A program made the translations under genes and the position numbers. 64,000 nt of DNA from Calycina herbarum (Eukaryota; Ascomycota; Leotiomycetes; Helotiales; Pezizellaceae): contig LLEY01000166.1 of assembly GCA_001414485.1 (NCBI GenBank), positions 1 to 64,000 on the forward strand, written 5' to 3'. This document shows, piece after piece, positions 1-11,696 of the stretch. Position 1 is the first letter of the stretch; each line of letters begins with the position of its first letter. The notes beneath the pieces were generated by a model. The model was not told where the DNA came from and made no database searches. It saw only the letters and a program-made list of their open reading frames with translations.

Positions 1-1413
1 TTCCTTAGTAAAATTTCAATTTTAGATTTTTTTATAAATAAATACGTAAAGTGCACGGTTGTGCACAGACGTTTTTTGTATGAGATTTCAAGTGCGCAGG
101 GTACTGATATGCGCAGGGTACTGATATGCGCAGGGTACTGATATACCACGTTATTCTAGATTTTTTGGATATTGTTATAAGAGGTGCTGTTGGTGTTTTG
201 ATAGGTGCGACCTAGGGAATAAATACCGACGCTTTTTACCTCCCTCAAGCCGCAATCCGGCGCTGTATTTCAGTAGACCTCCCTGTAAATTTTACTCTTA
301 AAGTCTCTCCTACAGATTCGCCTCCCTCTATAGCTTCAGAGTACCGACGCCTTTTTTTCAGAGAGGTGGCGAATCAGACAGGGCATTACATCGCCCTCTC
401 CATACTTTTGACGCGTCCTCCGCCAAACATCACGTTTGAGAGCTAGAGGCAGCAGCTGGAGATTGATTCCCTAACCCGAGCGCGCAGGGAGGGGGGGACA
501 AGTTAGTACTTCTTTGTGGTTGGAGAGAGGTTCTGTTAGTAGATGGGTTATAGAATTTCAATTTAATATCGTTTGATTTTAAGGCTTGGGGTGACGATTT
601 TGGATTTGGTGGAAAGGTTGGATTGTGAAATCAGGGTACTAGGCGAAAGTTTGTAGTTAAAGTCGTTCCTTCCTTTAAATTTAACTAAACATCGTGTGGT
701 ACCTTTTGTTTTGGGACATGAGGCAGTCGCGACTGCAGTGCAGTGAGTTGAGATCGATCGTCACCGAAGCTCGAGGTCGCTCCTACCCTCCTAACTCGAC
801 CTTTGCAGCACGCTACCACAAGAGGTAAGAAGGGAAGGCACGACTGCCACATCCACATACCTCCTCTCACCTCATTCGAGTGTCCCAATCCAAGAAGAAT
901 CATCAGAGACAGCACCAAAAACCAAAATCGTCCCACCAAAAGAATCTTCTATTCCATCCCCACTCTCCCGCCCCCAATTCTCAATGTTGAAAAGGTTCAT
1001 ATCATAACGTATGTGCGTACGCCATCCTGACTGCCTATCTTAAAAGAACTCTCCCATTTTAGCGCCGTTGAAGGGGCCCATTTTACCAGTTCCAGTTTAT
1101 GCCACACCCAAAAAATACAAACGGGTTCCTTCCAAGTATAAAAGTCAGAAACAATAAACACAAAAAATATCCGCTTTTTTCATCCCATGCCCAAGCCGAT
1201 GATCGTTGAAATTCATCAAGCCTTGAAACGCCAAACTTGTTGAAGTTTGCCCCCCGATAAACACCGTCGCTATGTGCAGATTGTGATAAACAAATGCCGA
1301 CCAGTCCCTTAGCCCTTTGACAAAGAAAAATGAAAACCTTCCATTAATTTCCGTACCCGCATCCACTAGCATGTTGAATCATTAAATCGTTGAAGAATAA
1401 AGAATTGAGGGGT
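1..1413. other. Intergenic stretch without a recognisable gene
   Basis: No open frame here resembles a known protein and none has convincing coding character. Apart from the 17-bp tandem repeat, two short shared strings (TACCGACGC followed by a T run, near 225 and 342) are visible, and three relatives of the GGGAAGGAGCGAC-like motif occur at 661-675, 775-788 and 832-846. The right end includes the 3' flank of the methylenetetrahydrofolate reductase gene. Confidence 0.6.
94..144. repeat. Tandem repeat, three perfect 17-bp units
   Basis: The unit GCGCAGGGTACTGATAT occurs three times head to tail without mismatch (94-110, 111-127, 128-144). It lies in non-coding sequence. Identical copies suggest recent slippage or duplication. 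Confidence 0.9.
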
Positions 1414-3299
1414 TTAGGCTTTGACTTCGCCCTTCTCGCCGTTGGTTTTCACACCGTTAGTTTGTACCTCGTATGGCTTCTCGAGGTCATCAACCGTGAG
1501 ACCATCAAAGAGAGGGAATAGACCGTGAGTTTGGTGGAAATCGTTGTGGACTAAAATTTCGTTAGAGATGTCATAGAATGAAAGGGGGAGAGCATACCAA
1601 TGTTGACCAAATACCATGTTTCCATCATATTCTCAATCAATTGTCGACTAGGACTTAAGGCAGAGTAACAATGAGCCCAATCCATTCCTAGACGGAAAGC
1701 CTCGTCCTTCCAGGCCAAGAAACTGATGGTTTCCACAATGGTAGGTTGGACGATTTCCTTTCCGGGAAAGACACCCCAAGTAACAGCATTTGGACCCTCG
1801 CCGGGTGAGTTGGTTTTCAAATTGCCAGCCTTGGTGACTGCGTAATAAGTCAGATCGGGATCAAGTTCAACTCTCCTGAGGAGTTCGTCAATCAAGGTTG
1901 GGGGAACCAAAAGTTCCAGGTAGGCCTTCTGATAGACATAACCATTTGTTGGTCCCCAGCCGTAGATTGGATGAGATGATTTGACACCGTCAACAGCTGG
2001 TTGAGAATTGACAGTCAAGAGACCACGTCTATTAAGAGCGATCAAATCGGGCTTGATGACATCTGCTTCACTTGAGATTGGTGCCTCACTCCAAGGTAGA
2101 CTATCAACACTCTGCTCGAGATAGTTTACAAAGATATTGGCAATGTCCCGAACCGAAGCTGGGTCACCCCAGAGCTTTCGGTTCTGTTCATTGGTTCCTT
2201 TCAACCCGATCCCGTATGCGTCCAACTCGCCAAAAGCAGGAGATCTTGAATCACCCCATCTACCGTTAGGAAACTCATCCCAATCTTGAGTACGGGCAAC
2301 ATAAGACTTGTTTCGGTTCTTCCAAAAGATTGGTCGGACGTCCTCGTCTCTGCGTCCGAGACTCAAAGATTGTCTCCAAGGCAAGGCTTGCTTGAGAGGT
2401 CGCTCAGTGGAGGGTGTCAAGTTCAATTCGTCCAAGAGCATACGAGTAGCCTGCTGCAGGTTCATTGTGTAGAAATGCAGATGATGAATTAGGCCCGAAT
2501 CGAGAATCTTGCGGCACATTTCAGCAACCAAACCAGTCCCAAGACTTCGAACTGCCGAGTCGTCGTTCTTAACGGCTTCCAATATCTCGCTCCACTTGGG
2601 TGGAATAGCGGCATTCATGTGGCTACATCTTCGGACGAAGCTGGCATATGTGTTGATTGGCATGATCCCCGGGATAACTGGAATACTGACACCTCTGGCA
2701 CGAACTTTTCCGACCCAGTTCAGAAAATTGTCTACATCGTAAAACATTTGGGTGACGATGAAAGTGGCCCCGGCGTCAACCTTCTCCTTGAGATGGTCCA
2801 GAAGAAGTTCCGCATCATCTTGGTCATCGCAACCTTCCGGGTACCCAGCAACGCCGATGTCGAAATGGTTGCCATAGGTTTGACGAATGTGATTGACCAG
2901 ATCCTTTGCATATCGAAAGCCTCCTTCCGTTGCCTCCCATTTCTCTTTCTCTCGTGGTGGATCACCGCGGAGGGCAAGGATATTGGTACAACCAGCCTTG
3001 TATGCACTCTTGAGCGCCTCGTCGACCTTGTCCTTTCCCATATCGGTGCATGTCAAGTGCATGCATGTTTCCAGGCCATATTGTGCTTGAGCTACGCTGA
3101 CCATCTCACAGGTGAGTTGGGCCAAACGTCCTCCTGCTCCCCATGTAATGTCGATAAAGCTAGGACCGAGCCCATGCATGCGGTCCATACGATCGTAGAG
3201 GTTCTGGACACCCTGAGCTGTCTTTGGAGGGAAGAATTCGAAGGAGTATTTGGGTTGACCAGATTGTTTGGCCTCGGCCAGCATCTGAGAGATGTGCAT
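1414..3299 (-). CDS. met13: Methylenetetrahydrofolate reductase (Met13 type)
   Basis: This enzyme reduces 5,10-methylene- to 5-methyl-tetrahydrofolate with FAD and NAD(P)H in the cytosol and feeds methionine synthesis. Two exons, 3299-1598 and 1550-1414, give 612 residues, the usual length for fungal enzymes. The intron (1551-1597, 47 nt) has donor GTATGC, a CTAAC branch site and acceptor TTTTAG; splicing joins ...YLVNI to VHNDF, restoring the family's C-terminal motif. The N-terminal reductase barrel begins with YSFEFFPPK and includes FIDITWGAGG and LALRGDPP; the C-terminal half is the eukaryotic regulatory domain (NSQPAVDG, GWGPTNGYVYQKAYLE). The start at MHISQM is the first in-frame methionine and aligns with the yeast Met13 N-terminus from memory. 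A TCACGTGA box lies about 780 bp upstream. The Met12 paralogue is the alternative, less likely. Confidence 0.96.
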
Positions 3300-3701
3300 G
3301 GTAGCGGTTGATGAGCGGTCTCTCTATGGCGGAAAATAACGGGAATAGGAATCTGGTGATGGTGACAAAGGTTAGCAAGCTTGACTTATTGTTGCCACAG
3401 CACAAGAGACTCGTGTTTAGTGAGTAGGCTATTTAGTGTGCTAAAGTACCAGGTACCAATCTCGGGTCGAGCTTCGTAGATTCACCGCTTGTCCTGACGC
3501 TGTACGCTGTGGTGGCCTGCAAGTCGGAAGGGAAAATTGACTTGCCTAGTTGAGAGGGAAAATAGAATTGATGCTAACTAACGGCAGCTGGAGCTAGCCG
3601 AAGTATCTTTTGCGAGCCCAACGATCCGCTGCTTCACGCTGCATACGAAAGACTGAGGGTAGAGTAGAATTGGGGATGTTGTTTTGTTCCAAAATGTTGA
3701 A

Positions 3702-3729
3702 GGAGGAGAGGAGGAGAGGAGGAGAGGAG
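3702..3729. repeat. GGAGGAGA microsatellite
   Basis: About three and a half copies of the 8-bp unit GGAGGAGA in the upstream region of the folate reductase gene. Simple purine-rich repeat; no further inference. Confidence 0.8.
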
Positions 3730-4080
3730 TGGAGGTGTAGAGGTGTTGCTGCAGTGTAGTGTAGCATTCGAGGGTGTGCAGCTTACAGGGCTTGGAGCCA
3801 ATCGAGGGGGTTGTGGGTACGGATTATTCCCGTTGAGCGACTTCGCTCTTGGTGCATTGGTGAGTGCGAACGGACCAACTGTGAGACGTGGAAAGGAATC
3901 GTTCTGACTAGTCTCACTCAAATGGAATAATTCAAGAGACGAGTCCTCTTTGTAAAATTAAAATTGCAAGTTGCAGATGCCATTGTTCTGGCACCTTAAT
4001 TTACCTAACCCCTCCATTCTCACCCCTCTTTGACTTGCCCCGCGCCCGCACCTGGGATTCGAGGCACATATTGGGGTAAA

Positions 4081-4088
4081 TCACGTGA
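4081..4088. promoter_or_regulatory. TCACGTGA E-box upstream of met13
   Basis: Perfect 8-bp palindrome TCACGTGA in the upstream region of the folate reductase gene, followed by CC. In yeast such sites bind Cbf1 and help control sulfur and methionine genes, so a role in expression of this gene is plausible. It is about 780 bp from the start codon and could equally serve a transcript going the other way. Confidence 0.4.
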
Positions 4089-4313
4089 CCTGGCTCAGAC
4101 TTTCCCGGTTAAGAGCAACTTTTTCCAGCACCTCTATTTCAATTGTCTCCGCGGTATAAAGTTATCCCGTTATGACAGTTGAATTTAGCAAATATACAAT
4201 GAGGCTTGAAATCCAAATCTTGATTGGTTTGCGAACGCCTCGCCCCCAAGAAAAGCTGAAATACCCAACCTCCCAATTTTATATGCGGTCAATTCTTGGT
4301 AGTGTATTAAAAA

Positions 4314-4514
4314 ATGGGTCTCAGATTGCAATGTCTATTCACTGCCCTCTCCAATTCAACGTCGGCTCGTACATCTCAACGAACCACTTTAGCAAGTGTA
4401 TCGACTTCTACGCCTGCACCAACAGCCAACTCCTCCACTCTTACGAGGATCAATCCATTGTATTCATGGCTCTTGGTAGGGTGGCTTCCCTGGCATCTTT
4501 ATGGAATTCTGTAG
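4314..4514 (+). CDS. Possible small hydrophobic-tail protein (uncertain)
   Basis: A 66-residue frame starts with MGLRLQCLF, is Ser/Thr/Ala-rich in the middle, and ends with a hydrophobic segment YSWLLVGWLPWHLYGIL that could span a membrane. A TATAAA box lies about 155 bp upstream (near 4156) on the same strand. The stop sits inside a GTAGGA donor-like string; a possible 39- or 48-nt intron with acceptor CTAG or GCAG would extend the tail by a few residues. I do not recognise the protein. It could be a chance frame in the shared promoter of the folate reductase gene. Confidence 0.2.
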   Translation: MGLRLQCLFTALSNSTSARTSQRTTLASVSTSTPAPTANSSTLTRINPLYSWLLVGWLPWHLYGIL

Positions 4515-4904
4515 GACTATTGAATCTTGTTCTCATCTCGTTTTGCTAGGTTAATGCAGAGGAAATAAACGAGCTGGCTGTGGGTATCGCGAATAAAATA
4601 ATGATAATACAAATGAAGGCTTTCTTACCTCTGAACTGATGAGCATCTAATCACATACGTAATAACAACTAATTAAAAAAAATTGTCTTCAATCACCATC
4701 ACAGAAATCACGAGGGATACAGTAGAAGCAGAAAAGCCATCTGCATGGAACATGGAACAACGACCACCTCAGCTCGTAGCAATCAAATGTCCATGATAGC
4801 CATCTTTCGCGCGTACATATATGCATTTCCCCCACAATCGTTGCAGCCCTCTGGACGATTGGTAGATCACTTGGTTTGTGGGAAAGTTTTTGGCTCACTC
4901 GACA

Positions 4905-5600
4905 ATGGATAGTTTACTCACGAGTCACTTTTTGGCCCCCAAATGTTAGTAGCGTACTCGGTACTGTATTTGGGGGCCAAAAATGATATTGGCTTACTCG
5001 ACACTTGCCTAACTTACTCGATAATTGAGGGCTTACTCGCGAGTCGCTTTTTGTAGCTTACTTGCCAATAGACAGTTTACTCATGACTTGATTTATCTCG
5101 CAATCCTGTTTTTGGCGGCCAAACTGATGCATGGCTTACTCGTGGATTACTTGCGGGTTACTCGGTATTTTACCAGCTTACTCCCAAAAACACATTTTTG
5201 GCTCCCAAATTCGCCTTGCTTACTTGATGCTTAAAGGCTTACCACGGAATTTGAATTCGAGTAAGCCATCTGTCATTTGGTAAGCTAGCAAATAGCGAGT
5301 GAGCTAGCAAAAAATTGGGGGCCAAGAAGAGTGGCAGCGGATTCCCATAGCAATGAGCTTCAGCGTCTTGTCCCCTGAAGCAGCAATTACATCAGGGACC
5401 TTCTGGGGTCTGATCAATGTTCCTTAGGCGATAGAAGCCTGTAGCTAGAGCACTGCTCGTAACTGCGTAGAAACAGAGAGCGAGTAAGTCAATAATAAAA
5501 GATTAGGAGCCAGAAGGAGGGGCGAGTAAACCATCAAATGACGAGTAAGCTATGAGTAACCCATGAGTAAGCTACCAGATAACGAGTTACCTCCGTGGAA
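4905..5600. repeat. Degenerate composite repeat with two inverted halves
   Basis: From about 4905 to 5245 the plus strand carries a dozen variants of GGCTTACTCG (for example near 4993, 5014, 5030, 5131, 5177) alternating with TTTTTGGCCCCC-like blocks. From about 5255 to 5600 the same blocks appear in the opposite orientation (GAGTAAGC near 5258, 5482, 5542; TTGGGGGCCAA near 5318). The layout is that of an imperfect inverted or fold-back repeat built of short units. It contains no plausible coding frame. A shorter relative is at 48065-48315. Confidence 0.65.
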
Positions 5601-5723
5601 AACAACCTGGCTTCCACTTGATTGAGATTGTTAGATTTGCCCACACCCAAACTCGACCACACATATTCAAATAAATTTTCATGATCCATCGCCAAACCCA
5701 TCATCTACTTTTTAAAAAACTAT

Positions 5724-7922
5724 CTACGCACTAGAAACAATCTTAATTCTCCCTTCCAATCTTGGTGCAATAGCCTGTTTTCTCGTGTCAGTAATTCATT
5801 CGCAATAATGTTAGGTGGCGAAGGTGTACATACCTTTGTCCAATCAACATTGAACTCCTCGACATCCAAACTATCGCAGCAACTAGGTTGTCCTGCCAGT
5901 CCAGCCAACCGCCACCACTTCCTCATAACCTTCCTCGCAAGATGCATCTCCCTTTCCCTTTTTTCCAAGTTCACCAGCTCTCCAGCAGGTCTCGCTCCGT
6001 CCGTTGTAGCCTCATCATCTGATTCCTCGAGGGTTTCTTCTACACCGGGAACATTAGGTTCTGGGGCTTTTGGTTTCTCGGGGCTTTCCACCGTCGGACT
6101 CCGAGGTTCAACAACAGGATGGACTTCTTCCATAGACTGCTTTACCCCATCCCAGTGCTTAGAGAACGCTTTCCCCATCATCTTCCATTTCCCAAGAGTC
6201 TTGAGACTCATGAAATATTGTCGGATCATCATACTAATAAGAATTCCGTTCTCCTCTGAGACGATTTCATCAGCCTGTCCACCTTCGGACTTGACAAGGA
6301 GAGAGTCAAAGCCATCCTTTCCTCTCGCCATATATCCTCTCGTAACCAAAACATACAACCTCTCATGCTCCAGCGGTTTCCCCCCAATTTCAACGAATTT
6401 GACCCGTGAATTAGGCGGCTTGCTAGGATCAAACTCAAACACGATATTAGAAACTTGAGGGAACCTTCCTTCCAGCGCAGGATAGAGAGAGACTGAGTTT
6501 TCCAAAGCTTCGAGGATAGCTTGACCAGAAACCTTGAGAACAACACAAGGATCCTCGAAGGGAAAACAATTCATGATATCCCGGACTTTCAGTAAACCAG
6601 GGGGATAAATCTGGTCCCCGCGTATCGTTCCAGCGGCCATGATACAACAATCGCCCGCATAATGACTCCTCATCAAATCGCAGATGAAATTCCCCATATT
6701 GGATTCCTTCATTCGGACGGTTGTGAAACGTGCATCGAGTGGTGAGACTGTGTATCCTAACGGTTTTCCTAACTTCGCTTTGAGGGAGGTTGTAAGTTTC
6801 TCCGTAAGCTGCAGCGTTGGAGGATCCTCGAGGATGGTTGACATGATATCCCGGCGAATGATATGGAAATCCCATTTCCCACTTCCGTCGATTTGTCGTC
6901 GTGCTTCGATGTAACTCAACTGCTTGAAATCACTTCCCGATCTCAGGACGTGTGTTCCATTGATGATACTATGTTTATAATAATGATCATGACCACCCAA
7001 AATGATATCAATCAACCCCTCGGTTTTCTCAGCAAGCTTATTATCATTTGGTTCTCTCTGATGGCTGACAGCAATAATGATCTCAGCTCCTTTAGCTCGA
7101 AGTCCAGGAATGAGTTCTTTTGCGACTTGGGAGGCGGATTTGTAAACCAAATCTGGGGGGAGAGAGTTAATCGTATCCAGCCATTCGCGTTCGACGAGGC
7201 CGATGACACCGATTTTTATACCGTTGGAGGATGTCAACATGAGTGTTTTTTTGGCATTTCCCAATGGAACGTCGTCTCCAAGAGCGGGGTCTGTGTTTGG
7301 AAAAGGTAAGTTGATCAATTCCTTTTAAATTTGAATGTATTACCTACCTGTGACATTCGCAAGCAACCAAGGAAACGAGCACTGTCCAGCCAGATGCCTA
7401 AATTGTCTAACCCCAAAATCCAAATCGTGATTCTGAAAATTGCACAACGTCAGCAACATGCACTCTCCAAATTTCATAAAGATCTTACCCCCACACACGC
7501 AACATCCGTCCCAATAGTATTCAAAACGGGAACCATATGACTACCTGCCCAGAAATCCCTTAGTAAACCCTTCAAACCCATCATTTGGAAACAAATACCT
7601 TTAGTAACACTACTCTCCAAACTAGGATTAAAAGCATCCCCCGAAAAGAACGTCACTAGCTCAGGTAGACCCCTAAACCTCTCACCATCGCGGTAATCAT
7701 TGCACACAGTCTTGAACCTCGCGATTCCGCCTACAGGTTCAGAAGAAGAGGTATCAATATGGTAGACTATACACCTATCAGAATCTCACTCACACATCGT
7801 ATAATGGGGTCCTTACCATCATTGAAGTGGAGCAATCGAAGATCAGGTGGAGAAGAGGTATTTCCACTGCTATACGTGATCCTCTCTTCCGCCGTTGGAT
7901 TCTCGTCGGCGTTTGTAGCCAT
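5724..7922 (-). CDS. 5'-nucleotidase-family metallophosphoesterase
   Basis: Calcineurin-like phosphoesterase joined to a 5'-nucleotidase C-terminal domain; enzymes of this family hydrolyse nucleoside 5'-phosphates or related phosphoesters using two metal ions. Five exons: 7922-7817, 7766-7489, 7432-7348, 7290-5834, 5774-5724, giving 658 residues. Introns are 50, 56, 57 and 59 nt, all GT..AG. Metal-site motifs come from several exons: LLHFNDVYH near residue 33, FSGDAFNPS, GNHDLDFG (assembled across intron 2) and GGHDHY. The C-terminal domain includes GTIRGDQIYPPG and CFPFEDPCVVLKVSG. An acidic, proline-rich linker follows, then an ending EGRIKIVSSA recovered only by removing the last intron. 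There is no signal peptide, so it is probably intracellular. Substrate cannot be told from sequence. Confidence 0.93.
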
Positions 7923-8493
7923 TTTGGAAGAAGTATCGTGTGAATTGTTTGTAGATAATTAAATTGAGAATGTAAGTCCGATCATGCCGTCAACCTCGAA
8001 CTATTGACGTCATGCACTGCTATGCTTATTATCAGCAACTTTGAAGATCAAAAGTGAGAGTATCTCTCTTACATTTTCAAGAGAGTGTACCTAAACACAT
8101 CAAGAGCAAGGTTTATGACTGGGAGGAGCTAGAGTTCGCACTAGCGGTGTGTAGTGAGGTGGCACAAGGCGCTAGTCCTAATTGGGTACGTACTCCAAAC
8201 TCACCGAGTACAAAGCCTTTATTTCATTTAATTTCAACCTGCTAATAAAGAAATGTCTGGGGTACTCATGGTCAAGGGAAAATTATACAAGTGGGCATAT
8301 CCCGCAATTCTCACTTTAGCAGAACTCTTCGAACACAGGGATTCAACCGTCACTGCCCAAAATCTAGACGAACCATGAAAGTTGAATATGCAAAATCAAG
8401 GATATCATTAGGAAAATCAGTCTGATTTTGAAACAAAATCAAGTCATTGGATATCATAAACACAGCCTAAATCCCATCGGATATCATACCCAT
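7923..8493. other. Intergenic gap between two same-strand genes
   Basis: About 570 bp between the start of the metallophosphoesterase gene and the 3' end of the gamma-tubulin complex gene. I see no gene or structured repeat in it; it presumably holds the promoter of the first and the polyadenylation region of the second. Confidence 0.6.
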
Positions 8494-11262
8494 CTACCCC
8501 CGAACTCCAAGATCCTCATCGACCCTAAGACCGCTATGCTTAGTGCCCTGGTTCGCGGTGCTCAATCTCGCACAAAGTCCAAGTAACACCACTGTCTCCG
8601 TTGCAGCATAGTGATTGAGAGCATCCAGCAAAATCTGTAAATGCTTGCTGAAGTTATCCTCATACTTGGCCAAGTTATCACGCAGTCGTTGAAACTTCTC
8701 TTCTTGGGCTGTATCACCCCCACCACTTAAATCCGGGTCAATCTTCTCCAGTTCCCGTGAGAGATGAGAGATGTAAGTGGTGAAATATGTGCAAGTTTGC
8801 ATGAGTTTTGAGTGTACCTAAATTCCGCTGTCAGCAAATACTAGCGAAGAAGCTAAGAACGAAAACGAACCTTCAAAAGTGTCTTGTTTGTTAACATGCA
8901 TTCCTTCAGACACGTATCGAGAAAATCAACATGATCTTGCATGAGCTCATCAACAGTTCGGATATATGAAGTGCCACCCTTGCTATCCTCTTTGCCATTA
9001 AGCTTTGCCATCAATGCCTGCCAATTGGGCTCAATAACTTCGGCGGTACAAAAGTATAGAAGTTGCTGTACAAAAACTAACATGCGAGCACGCAAAGTAA
9101 ACACTCTTCGTTTACAAATTTCAAGTCTCGAATCAGAACTCCTCCGCGACCAATTCTTGACTCGATTGTTCGCTTGCCAGCATGACGCTAGCTGCTGTTC
9201 TAGGTATCGCAGAGAAAGGAGATATCGAAACAAGACCTGGTATCTCCAGACAGTTTTCCGACTGATCACAAGTGATACTGGGAAAGGAACCGAGTAGTCC
9301 AATTGCAAAGATGTGAAACCAAGAGCAGAAGCATCAGGCTCACTGCTGATGGACGAGGAAGCAGGCGTTTGGAGCGACTCGCCCTGTTCGATTCCAGAAA
9401 TGTTGACTACACGCGTCAAGGAATTCGTCAAGCTGATATTATTCATTTCAACTTTGATGTCTTCCTTGAATGGATCCTGTGCAGCCACACTACCGGGTTG
9501 CCGTAATACCAAGTCCAAGAGTGATTGCAATTTGCTGGTATTGACCTTTTTGACGGGTTTAGAAAGCTCCGAAGTACCAAGCTCCAGAAAATAGGAGAAG
9601 AAATCGGATCTGTCAAGGAAGAAATAATGCTTGAGAGACCTGAGCCGTGCTGGCAAAGCATGTGTAGTGAGAAGAAGCTTCAGCAGAGACTGGTTGGCGT
9701 GAGCGTAGGCGTTGTTTACGTTGTCTAGGAATCGTTTATCGTCGAATGATTGGGGGACATCAGTGACTGCCTTACTGACATCAACTCCACCGCATTCTCG
9801 AACAACGTTCAAGTATTTGCCAGCCAAGAGAACTTTTTCCTTGACGCCCTGTAACTGTGGGGGTACATCGTTGTCACGCATGGTATAACGCCGCTCCCAA
9901 TATTCGTCAGTGTAATCTTCCTCGAGCCTCTCCCTTTTTATGCTCTTCTGCTCTTTGACCAGGAATTCAGCATGTGGGTCTTTGATACTTCCATGGTGCA
10001 ACCACTCGTTCAACATTATCATATACGGCCGACTGGCATCTCTCAAAAGCGACGTGAGAAGTGATCGAGCTGCCGGGTCTCCTGAAAGTGATTCTAATCG
10101 ATTGGTAATGAGACCGAGAACATTGCCTCCCTTGCAAATCTTCTTTCCTGGAATGTTGTTCGCACCAAGATCACCACCTTCACGAAGACTCTCCAGAATG
10201 TTATCAATATCGTCGAGACCATCATCGGAGTCCTCAAGGTCGTCTTCCAATAAAGAGTTTCGTCTTAGAATCTCCCGTGCCAAAGAAAATATCTGGGATA
10301 GCATATGACTTGTAGGAAGGGTGTGTAAGTTGAGAACATGCAGGGTGAAGGAAGAACTCGTAAGAAATTGTGTCTCCAATTGAGTAATCAAGACCTGGTA
10401 GTCATGTATGAGTTTTCGTATCGCGGCGCATAGTGCATGGTTCACGGCGCCAAACTCTTCTCGACTCTGAACCTCAACAAAAGCTTGAATAGCACCATAA
10501 TGCGTTGCCATTTTCAACATTTTCGTTGTCAGGTCTTGTAAACTCTGATCCAGGCCCGGTAGAATTGTGAAGCTTGGCCCGGCAAGTCGATCCTTTTCCT
10601 CGTTGGGATTATATTTCTTCTCAAACCGAATATATTGGCCTTCATATCCCATAAATACCATCAACAAATCGTCGAGAATAGCTGCTTCTTGTAGTTCCAA
10701 GGAAAGCTCATCTAGTGGTTTGGGCTGCAATCCAAATGGTGCTAATGAGGCGAGCGGTGGTATCGTTATTCGTGAAGCTAGGGGTGCTGAAGTATGGGGG
10801 ACCAGAGAAACCGCTGGACGCCATGGTGCTGCTATTCGAGTATTATTAGCCTATCAAGAATGCCCAATTGTTGCAAGAGTATCTACTTTGAGGTGCCTCC
10901 GCTCTATTAGACGGTCTTGGGTCTCCAGAATATGCTCTGGCTAGATCTGGTGGTCTTTGCCTCTCCGCAGGTTGTGATGGAGCAGATCTTCTTTCTGGGC
11001 TCCGTTTCCTCGTCACCGTTTCTCTAGTTGTAATCCGCACCTTCTCCTTTTGGCGTTCTTCTACCTCTCTATTTGTCCGCTGTGAACCTGATTGTTGCCT
11101 TCGGTGAGAAGCTTCTGGTTGAGGGGATTGTTGCCGTCGAGGGTCTGGTTTCTCATTTCTGCTACTCCTGCCTTGAGAATCGCGGGGTTGAGATGGGCCA
11201 TTATCGGTGGTAGTTCTCCGTTCTGTTCGTGAAGGGTCCCGACTGTGACTCGAGGAAAACAT
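8494..11262 (-). CDS. Gamma-tubulin complex component 2 (GCP2/Spc97/Alp4)
   Basis: Core subunit of the gamma-tubulin small complex that nucleates microtubules at spindle pole bodies. Three exons, 11262-10887, 10831-8871 and 8817-8494, encode 886 residues. The 55-nt first intron has donor GTAGAT and a GCTAATAA branch site; the 53-nt second intron joins TLLK to VHSKL. The first 125 residues are a low-complexity Arg/Ser/Gln-rich region starting MFSSSHSRD. The gamma-tubulin ring domain follows: AAILDDLLMVFMGYEGQYI, then RPYMIMLNEWLHHGSIKDPH, and DEYWERRYTMRDNDVP, which are characteristic of GCP2 rather than GCP3. The C-terminal domain (SLVISRKTVWRYQVLFRYLL) binds gamma-tubulin in known family members. 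The gene is divergent from the proteasome gene, 434 bp away. Confidence 0.93.
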
Positions 11263-11696
11263 GACAATTACATGCCGTTGCTCTGGCAAGTTCCTAGAAG
11301 TAAAATACCACCGTGTTGAGTATTTGGGAATTGCTGAAGTATAGAGTAAATAATCCAGAGACGCGACTTTTGGTTGGGTTCTGTTGCGGCAGTCGCGACC
11401 CGTCCCGGAGTTAAAGCGGCTTCGCACCTCAAGTGACAGCTACACCTCGTATCATGTTGCCGCTTTAACTAGGTGGGTCTAGCCAGATACGTCTTAGCGT
11501 TGTCCAGAAGCTTGAGCTTCCGCGTTGCTCTGCTTGCCTGGCGTACCAACGACCTCCAAGTCAGATATTCAACCTGTTCAATCACTTCATAACCATCCCG
11601 CAAAACTAAGTAGCTGCACAAGAACTCCAGCTATCTTGAAATAACTCTCACTCTTAATTTCCACCTTCAGTCCTTCCCAATCCCAATACATTCAAG

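Noticed and set aside
2619..3311. 230-residue plus-strand frame opposite the folate reductase gene
   Set aside because: Shadow of the strongly conserved minus-strand gene; no family features.
3634..3921. 95-residue minus-strand frame upstream of met13
   Set aside because: Composition comes from the GGAGGAGA microsatellite; it has no recognisable feature.
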